Assembly: GCA_003486645.1 (NCBI GenBank)
Contig: DNGI01000060.1
Location: forward strand, 20,662-32,853
Direction: 5' to 3'
DNA: 12,192 bases
DNA from: Cyanobacteria bacterium UBA11370
Lineage (GTDB): Bacteria; Cyanobacteriota; Cyanobacteriia; Cyanobacteriales; Coleofasciculaceae
Shown: one piece after another, positions 7,739 through 12,192 of the stretch
How positions within the stretch are numbered: position 1 is the first letter of the stretch
Layout: each line of letters begins with the position of its first letter
Position numbers and translations under genes: made by a program
Notes under the pieces: model-generated
Databases searched by the model: none
Told to the model about the DNA's origin: nothing
The model's input: the letters and a program-made list of their open reading frames with translations, nothing else

Positions 7739-7853
7739 TCCTCGTCTTTTTTTCCGGATAATGTATTTACACCAGCCTTTACTAGTGCATCCTGCGGCTA
7801 AAGTCTTTAACCACCCTCTAATGGATAGTGGGAGAGGGAAAGAAAGACGGGGA
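7739..7853 (+). other. Possible structured RNA segment with alternative pairings
   Basis: TCCTCGTCTTT (7739-7749) can pair with AAAGACGGGGA (7843-7853) over 11 positions, one of them G-U. Inside the loop, a second GTCTTT (7803-7808) could pair with the same AAAGAC (7843-7848), and CCCTC (7814-7818) with GAGGG (7834-7838). The two long pairings exclude each other, as in an attenuator. A stem of this length can occur by chance in 700 bases, and no known RNA family is recognised, so this is weak. Confidence 0.18.
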
Positions 7854-8002
7854 ACCTTAAAGAGGTCAGTTTTTTGTGCCACGTTTCACTAGCAAAAAAA
7901 GGAAATTAGGTTAAGATGCAATAGGCTTTTACCTACAATCAATCCTCATAATTTATCCTGTCAAATTCTCCTGTTCTATTTTTAGGCTAGAGAGAAAAAT
8001 TA

Positions 8003-8068
8003 ATGAGTACATCTCAGCAACTTATCGTGCAATTTTCTGCCCCAAAAGGGTTAGCTGACTTAGAATAA
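8003..8068 (+). CDS. Very short ORF (21 codons) ahead of the ParA gene; possible leader peptide or gene remnant
   Basis: ATG 8003 to TAA 8066-8068 reads MSTSQQLIVQFSAPKGLADLE. It lies 17 bases before the likely ParA start. The upstream AGAGAGAAAAA is only a poor ribosome site. The peptide looks like the beginning of an ordinary soluble protein, not a leader rich in one amino acid. It may therefore be the N-terminal stump of a lost gene or chance. Confidence 0.18.
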   Translation: MSTSQQLIVQFSAPKGLADLE

Positions 8069-8074
8069 AAAAGT

Positions 8075-8078
8075 GGAG
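8075..8078 (+). promoter_or_regulatory. Ribosome binding site that decides the ParA start
   Basis: GGAG lies 7 bases before GTG 8086 but only one base before GTG 8080. The spacing favours initiation at 8086. Confidence 0.5.
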
Positions 8079-8085
8079 AGTGCCT

Positions 8086-9000
8086 GTGGCAATTGTAATT
8101 TCGTTTATCAACCTTAAGGGAGGTGTAGGAAAAACAACAACAACAGTTGCGATCGCAGAGATGTTATCAGGAGTATTCCAACGAAAAGTTTTGGTGATCG
8201 ACCTCGATCCTCAAACGAATGCTACCTTAATGCTAATTGGTGAAGAGAAGTGGGAAGAACTTAATGACAATAGCTACACCCTAGCACAACTCTTTCTCGA
8301 TGCTATTGACCCAGAACATCAAACCTTTAATCTCTATAAAACCCTCCAACATCAAGTCTCTAATATTAAAGATCTAACCAGTTTAGATTTGCTTCCCTCT
8401 AGTTTAGATTTGATTGATGTTCAAGACCGATTAGCAACAATTCCAGCAGGACGATTTTATGCAGCCAGTCCAATAAACATTCTGCGTCGAGGAATTCGAC
8501 CTATTATCGACGAATATGATTATGTCCTCATCGATTGTCCGCCTAATTTAGGAATTGTCACCCTTAATGGCTTGCGAATTTCCCACTGTTATATCATTCC
8601 AACTATCCCCGATATTCTTTCAACTTACGGTATCCCTCAAATTACAAAAACAGTCAGCGAGTTCTCAGAAACTATCGCTGAACCGATTGAACCACTCGGA
8701 ATTGTCATTTCAAAATACCAAGCAGGGATGACTCTCCATGATCGAGTGATTAAGGATTTACGGCGCTATAGTAAAGATGCTCCTGTTTTTGAAACTCAAA
8801 TTCCTCATAAACAGCAGATTGCCGAAACCGTTGAATTTGATAATCCTCATAAATTTTCAACGCTGAGGCAAAAATGGGGATATGCAGGTCAATTTGAACA
8901 ATACCTAAATCTTACTAAAGAAATCCGAATTGCTGTTAGTCAGACTCTAGGGTCTAAACGTTACGGTTCTAAGTCTTGTCCTCGCACGTTTAATTCTTAA
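8086..9000 (+). CDS. ParA/Soj-family Walker ATPase
   Basis: A 304-aa protein when started at GTG 8086 (a GTG at 8080 would add two residues). The deviant Walker A motif KGGVGKTT is at residues 11-18, with the signature lysine K11. VIDLDPQTNATL (37-48) is the A' motif, and DYVLIDCPPNLG (145-156) holds the Walker B aspartate. IVISKYQAGMTLHDRVI and the late FETQIPHKQQIAETVEF segment match the usual ParA C-terminal half. These ATPases dimerise on ATP, bind DNA non-specifically and position plasmids, chromosomes or large protein assemblies. No ParB with its usual HTH is visible; the next gene encodes a small basic protein instead, 89 nt downstream. It could therefore act as an orphan or cargo-positioning ParA, or belong to an integrated plasmid remnant. 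ATPase family assignment is firm; the cargo is unknown. Confidence 0.93.
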   Translation: MAIVISFINLKGGVGKTTTTVAIAEMLSGVFQRKVLVIDLDPQTNATLMLIGEEKWEELNDNSYTLAQLFLDAIDPEHQTFNLYKTLQHQVSNIKDLTSLDLLPSSLDLIDVQDRLATIPAGRFYAASPINILRRGIRPIIDEYDYVLIDCPPNLGIVTLNGLRISHCYIIPTIPDILSTYGIPQITKTVSEFSETIAEPIEPLGIVISKYQAGMTLHDRVIKDLRRYSKDAPVFETQIPHKQQIAETVEFDNPHKFSTLRQKWGYAGQFEQYLNLTKEIRIAVSQTLGSKRYGSKSCPRTFNS

Positions 9001-9089
9001 TTGATACTTAACAAAAATCAAAATGATGGGAAATTGTTCAATAAATAGCTTATTTCTGCCACACTACACGAGTTAAAACAAGTCATTCA

Positions 9090-9500
9090 ATGAGTCTGGC
9101 AAAACTTGAAGCTTTTCTCAGTTTAATGGAAAAAATTCTTCCCGATAAACAGGCAACTCTTGATCAATACCAGCACGATGCAGAGTTTGCGAAACAAATT
9201 GATGCGTTATTTCAAATACTGTCTGAAACAGATACAAAAGATGGGTCTAACTCAAAAAAGCGTCGATCTCGTAGGAACCCAAGTGTTATTGATCCATTTT
9301 ATTTGTTCAAGAATGAAGGAGCTGAAGGATTACGACAGCACCTTAAGGGATTACAAATTGAACAACTTAAGGATATTATTGCAGAATATGGTATGGATTC
9401 GACTCGGCGGGCTAGGACTTGGAAAAAACCAGAACGGCTGATTGAACTGATTGTGCAGACAGTTAGCCGCCGCGATCGCAAAGGAGATGCTTTCCGCTAA
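9090..9500 (+). CDS. Small basic protein downstream of ParA, possible partner or adaptor
   Basis: A 136-aa protein. Residues 1-45 are helical (LAKLEAFLSLMEKILPDKQA, KQIDALFQIL). A basic linker KKRRSRR at 56-62 is followed by a compact helical C-terminal region, 79-126. There, EGLRQHLKGLQIEQLKDIIAEYGMD and WKKPERLIELIVQTV have the spacing of a SAP-like helix-extended-helix DNA-binding module. It ends RKGDAFR. I recall similar small cyanobacterial hypotheticals but cannot name a family. There is no Shine-Dalgarno sequence before ATG 9090 and the gap to the ParA gene is 89 nt, so it may have its own promoter or depend on ParA transcription. A centromere-binding or cargo-adaptor role is inferred from position and basic charge. 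An overlapping frame inside it is a shadow. Confidence 0.82.
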   Translation: MSLAKLEAFLSLMEKILPDKQATLDQYQHDAEFAKQIDALFQILSETDTKDGSNSKKRRSRRNPSVIDPFYLFKNEGAEGLRQHLKGLQIEQLKDIIAEYGMDSTRRARTWKKPERLIELIVQTVSRRDRKGDAFR

Positions 9501-9530
9501 ACTGACATACATAACTCAAGTTACTAGTTA

Positions 9531-9540
9531 CCTGATCAGG
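9531..9540. repeat. Perfect 10-bp palindrome CCTGATCAGG
   Basis: The palindrome sits immediately inside the left arm of the 13-bp inverted repeat. It could be a protein-binding site or chance. Confidence 0.45.
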
Positions 9541-9580
9541 GTGGCTAATCGTTAATCGAAGACAGGCTTTTCAACAATGA

Positions 9581-9613
9581 GCCATTAGCCATTAGCAATT
9601 AGCCATTAGCAAT
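9581..9613. repeat. Heptamer tandem array (CCATTAG / CAATTAG)
   Basis: Four 7-base units (CCATTAG, CCATTAG, CAATTAG, CCATTAG) and a partial CAAT run from 9582 to 9613. Heptanucleotide tandem repeats (STRR type) are known between genes in cyanobacteria. The array is near the stop of the TPR gene, and its inverse complement recurs upstream of that gene. Confidence 0.85.
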
Positions 9614-9640
9614 CCCTTGGTTTATAACTAGTAACTTACG

Positions 9641-11995
9641 TTAGTACCGCTCCCAATAAGGCTGAAAACCACGTCGTTTCAAAATATCCACTTCTACACG
9701 CTGTATCCGGTTCGTCAGTTCAGGGTTCGGAGTCCCAGCTTCCGCTTCTTGTTCCAAATTTAACGCTCTGAACTGTTGGAGTGCAGTAAAGGGAAAATCT
9801 TGAGCTACACTCAGTTCCGCCAGATTCCGGCGTACCGCCAACTCATTCGGACTAATTTCGAGTACCCGCTTATACAATTCACGAGCTTCTGCAAATCGCT
9901 GCTGTGTAAAGCGTACCCCACCTAGCGCCATTAGCGCCCCAATATTATCTGACTCTCGGTTTAAAATCTGCTGATACGCTTGGCTGGCTAATTCCAAATC
10001 ATCCAACGCCAGCGCTAATTCCCCTTGGACAAAGTACGCACTCAAGTTATCAGGATTACGGGTAATCAACTGTTCCACTTCCGTTTTCGCCAGTTCTGGA
10101 TCTCGTTCGGCGATAAGCTGAAGCCGTCGTAATTGTACCGGAGTGTTATCTGGATCGACTTGCAAGAGTGCATTATAGAGTGCTTCCCGTTCTGAAGAAG
10201 GAGGTAAAACACCAACCAAACTAAATAATTCTGGTGGTAAATCTGTTGCAGATCGAGTTTGCAGCCATTGGTTGAGAACCGCCTCGGCTTCCGTTTGAGA
10301 AATACGCTCGGTTTGGTAAGCAATAGCCGTTCGTCCCAATTTTATCAGTAAATCATTGGGATTGCGCTGGAGTAGCTGGTCGTAAATAGCGATCGCCTCA
10401 TCCGCACGTCCTTGCGCTAAACGAATCCCCGCTAACCCTCGTAAAGCACTATTAACCAGGTCACTATCAGAGTTACGCTGAATAATCGTCTGATATCGAG
10501 AGGCGCTGGCTTCGAGTTTCCCTTCTCGGCGATCAATTTCTGCGAGTAAGAGTTCTGATGTTAAGTCAGATGTGCCGACACTAGCAGTATAAGTAGCGAT
10601 CGCTTGCTTCGCCTCAGTAAGCTGATTCTCTTGGATCAACATTTGAGCCACCCGGAAATACAAAAATGGCTCATTGACACCCGCATTGAGTAAACTTTGA
10701 TAAACGGGTAGTAATGCGGGGTCAGGTGGATCTAAAGGAATTAATGCTTGAGCTAAGGCACGCTGTTCCGCAGGTTCAGAAGGTAGGGGTTGCAGAACTG
10801 AGAGCAGGCGCTGTTGGAGTTCAGTTCGGGATAAACGACCCAGTTGACCTTCTAATGCAAGCTGCTTGACTAATAAACTACGATTAGACGGTTGCTGCTG
10901 AGTGAGCTGTTGGTAAAGTTCCAGCGCAGCAGCACGTTCCGATGGTAACTCACTAAGTACGTCGGCGGCTTCTCTGACCAAAGCAAAGGAGGGCGATCGC
11001 GTTGAGGTAAGAACCTGACGGTATAAAGCAGCACCTTCCTGATAAAGGTCAGTACGGCGTTGCTCTCGACCAATGGAGGTGAGCGATCGCGCCAAGGGCA
11101 AAGCCGCATCTTCTCGACCCCGCAACGGTTCCAGGGCTGTTAAGGCTTCTGTTAGCTGTTGATTGGCGGCATAGGCTTGAGCCAAATCTGCCCGTGTTTG
11201 AATGGCGGTACTATCGAGTTGTTGAGATTGCCGGAGTTGGTTCTCTAGAATCTGGATCGCCTGGGAGGGATTGCCCGTTTCTCGCAGCGCCAGGGCGTAG
11301 GCACCTGCGGCATTACTGGGAACTGCTTTACCTGTAGCTTGGTAACGATTAAAAAGTTCCAACCCTTGTTGGAAATCCCCACTATAAGTATAGATTTGGG
11401 CAGCGCCGAGGATGGTATCCGGTGAGGGATTATTGGGTAGGAGAATGTCGTAATCGGCTAATGACTCGGCAAAACGCCCTTGGTAGCCTAAGAGTAAGGC
11501 ACGTTGGGCACGGGCTTGAGTATCATTGGGATTTTGGTTTAATAGAGTGGTTAGGGCTTCAATTCCACGAGCTTGCCAGTCTTGTTGATAAACCCCCATC
11601 TCGCCAACTGCTTTGAGGGCTGTTTGGTTATTGGGGTCACGTTCTAGTACTTGATTATAAGCCGCCCAAGCCTCAGCGTTACGTCCCCGTCGTTGATAGG
11701 CGATCGCTAACCCTAATTTAGCGTCTAAGGATTGAGGAGAGCTACGGAGGGCTTGCTCAAATGCCCGAATTGCATCATCCACCCATCCTTTTTCCAGCAG
11801 TGCGTAACCCTGACGCACACCTGCTGGAACGGCTTGAGCTTGTGCGGTGGGTACTACTAAGTTAATTGGAACTAGGGGCAATCCTCCAGATAATCCTAAA
11901 ACAATGAAGCTAATTAATAAACGCGACCACCGGAATTGGTTCTGGCTTTGAGGACAAGATAAGACTTGAATTTCAGCTTTACGTAGTTCGTTCAT
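9641..11995 (-). CDS. Exported TPR-repeat protein
   Basis: A 784-aa minus-strand protein. Residues 1-24 form a long polar n-region; 25-50 (LLISFIVLGLSGG, then LVPINLVV) are hydrophobic; AQAQA at 51-55 is a likely signal peptidase site. It is thus periplasmic or outer-envelope, or anchored by an uncleaved segment. From about residue 60 to 750 it is continuous tetratricopeptide repeats, clearest at WVDDAIRAFEQALRSSP, GRNAEAWAAYNQVLERDPNN, RADEAIAIYDQLLQRNPND, LELASQAYQQILNRESDN and FAEARELYKRVLEISPN. It ends RRGFQPYWERY. TPR solenoids scaffold protein complexes; long exported ones in bacteria often serve exopolysaccharide or cellulose export (BcsC/PelB/PgaA type), but this protein has no C-terminal beta-barrel and no such neighbour is in view. 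No alternative start gives a better signal sequence. The ribosome site before ATG 11995 is weak. Confidence 0.92.
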   Translation of the reverse strand: MNELRKAEIQVLSCPQSQNQFRWSRLLISFIVLGLSGGLPLVPINLVVPTAQAQAVPAGVRQGYALLEKGWVDDAIRAFEQALRSSPQSLDAKLGLAIAYQRRGRNAEAWAAYNQVLERDPNNQTALKAVGEMGVYQQDWQARGIEALTTLLNQNPNDTQARAQRALLLGYQGRFAESLADYDILLPNNPSPDTILGAAQIYTYSGDFQQGLELFNRYQATGKAVPSNAAGAYALALRETGNPSQAIQILENQLRQSQQLDSTAIQTRADLAQAYAANQQLTEALTALEPLRGREDAALPLARSLTSIGREQRRTDLYQEGAALYRQVLTSTRSPSFALVREAADVLSELPSERAAALELYQQLTQQQPSNRSLLVKQLALEGQLGRLSRTELQQRLLSVLQPLPSEPAEQRALAQALIPLDPPDPALLPVYQSLLNAGVNEPFLYFRVAQMLIQENQLTEAKQAIATYTASVGTSDLTSELLLAEIDRREGKLEASASRYQTIIQRNSDSDLVNSALRGLAGIRLAQGRADEAIAIYDQLLQRNPNDLLIKLGRTAIAYQTERISQTEAEAVLNQWLQTRSATDLPPELFSLVGVLPPSSEREALYNALLQVDPDNTPVQLRRLQLIAERDPELAKTEVEQLITRNPDNLSAYFVQGELALALDDLELASQAYQQILNRESDNIGALMALGGVRFTQQRFAEARELYKRVLEISPNELAVRRNLAELSVAQDFPFTALQQFRALNLEQEAEAGTPNPELTNRIQRVEVDILKRRGFQPYWERY

Positions 11996-12044
11996 TAGGG
12001 TAAAACCTGAAAACTTTAAGTGTGAATGGGAAATGATTAAAGTT

Positions 12045-12094
12045 GCTAATGGCTAATTGTCAACTGCTAATGGCTAATTGCTAATTGCTAATGG
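12045..12094. repeat. Heptamer tandem array (CTAATGG / CTAATTG), inverse of the array at 9581-9613
   Basis: Two units (12046-12059) and four units (12067-12094), separated by TCAACTG. CTAATGG and CTAATTG are the reverse complements of CCATTAG and CAATTAG. The array begins about 50 bases upstream of the TPR start codon, in its leader or promoter region. Confidence 0.85.
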
Positions 12095-12121
12095 TTCATC
12101 AGAAAGGGAACTGCTTAACTT

Positions 12122-12165
12122 CCAGGACTTACGCAACTGGCACATAGAGTAGGGTGCGTCAGACG
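12122..12165. repeat. Probable edge of a dispersed cyanobacterial repeat or MITE
   Basis: CCAGGACTTACGCAACTGG (12122-12140) has short inverted ends (CCAG/CTGG) around GGACTTACGCAA. It is followed by GTAGGGTGCGTCAGACG (12149-12165). Both phrases resemble sequences I recall as frequent in cyanobacterial intergenic repeats and insertion-sequence ends. The element is cut by the window edge, so its other terminus cannot be seen. Confidence 0.4.
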
Positions 12166-12192
12166 ATCAAACCCTGATTATCTCGATCAATA

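Larger units (their letters stand above)
7370..8085. other. Intergenic region of about 700 bases without a convincing gene
   Basis: The stretch has many stops in all frames. A GTG-started 63-codon frame (7389-7580) has no ribosome site, no recognisable motif and an unlikely composition, so it is not called. The rest contains a possible base-paired segment (7739-7853), a poly-T run after CTCG near 7747-7753, and a 21-codon ORF just before the ParA gene. The promoter of the ParA gene should lie in the right half, but no clear -35/-10 pair stands out. Confidence 0.6.
9518..9637. repeat. 13-bp inverted repeat between convergent genes
   Basis: AAGTTACTAGTTA (9518-9530) and TAACTAGTAACTT (9625-9637) are exact reverse complements separated by 94 bases. 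They lie between the stops of the two convergent genes and enclose the heptamer array and a small palindrome. The pair could be the ends of a small non-autonomous element or pair in a read-through transcript. There is no G+C-rich stem followed by T residues, so it is not a standard terminator. Confidence 0.6.

Noticed and set aside
9160..9441. 93-aa ORF inside the small basic protein gene
   Set aside because: It overlaps in another frame a protein with coherent helical and basic segments and has no ribosome site of its own; a shadow.
10066..11616. ORFs on both strands within the TPR gene
   Set aside because: They are alternative-frame readings of a continuous, well-formed TPR protein and carry no motifs.

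Overview
The window looks like chromosomal (possibly accessory) DNA of a filamentous cyanobacterium. It holds at least eleven copies of the HIP1 palindrome GCGATCGC. It also carries a pentapeptide-repeat protein of the type that begins MANPEHLxxLKQG, WD40 blades with the cyanobacterial FSPDGxxLASG phrasing, heptanucleotide tandem repeats between genes, and a right edge resembling a dispersed cyanobacterial repeat (GGACTTACGCA / GTAGGGTGCGTC). Moderate G+C with AT-rich spacers fits this. No tRNA, rRNA, CRISPR array or transposase gene was seen.

Left block (1-3640): a very large reading frame, open at the left edge, starts in a Pro/Asn/Thr-rich linker made of 54-bp tandem repeats and ends in a compact domain with a nucleotidyltransferase-like motif (GSS...ISDYDIAIVSP). 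Its layout (long repeat-containing and coiled-coil body, small variable-looking C-terminal domain, small acidic gene 16 nt downstream) is that of a polymorphic toxin or secreted effector with its immunity gene. A second nucleotidyltransferase-like motif lies in the N-terminal half of the visible protein.

Middle block (3755-7369): a 299-aa protein resembles, along most of its length, AAR2, a eukaryotic factor of U5 snRNP maturation. Its 3' end overlaps a decayed WD40-repeat gene that has an in-frame stop. A pentapeptide-repeat protein and an unrecognised 487-aa protein follow, 12 nt apart, probably as a two-gene operon.

Spacer (7370-8085): about 700 bases without a convincing gene. It has some potential RNA base-pairing and a 21-codon ORF just before the next gene.

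Right block (8086-12192): a ParA-type ATPase is followed by a small basic protein that could be its DNA-binding partner or adaptor. Convergent to these is a 784-aa exported TPR-repeat protein on the minus strand. The TPR gene is bracketed by inverted arrays of the same heptamer family (CCATTAG/CAATTAG on one side, CTAATGG/CTAATTG on the other). The stretch between the convergent genes also has a 13-bp inverted repeat.

The most unusual items are the bacterial AAR2-like protein and the putative toxin/immunity pair. All function calls come from reading motifs by eye; no database search was possible.
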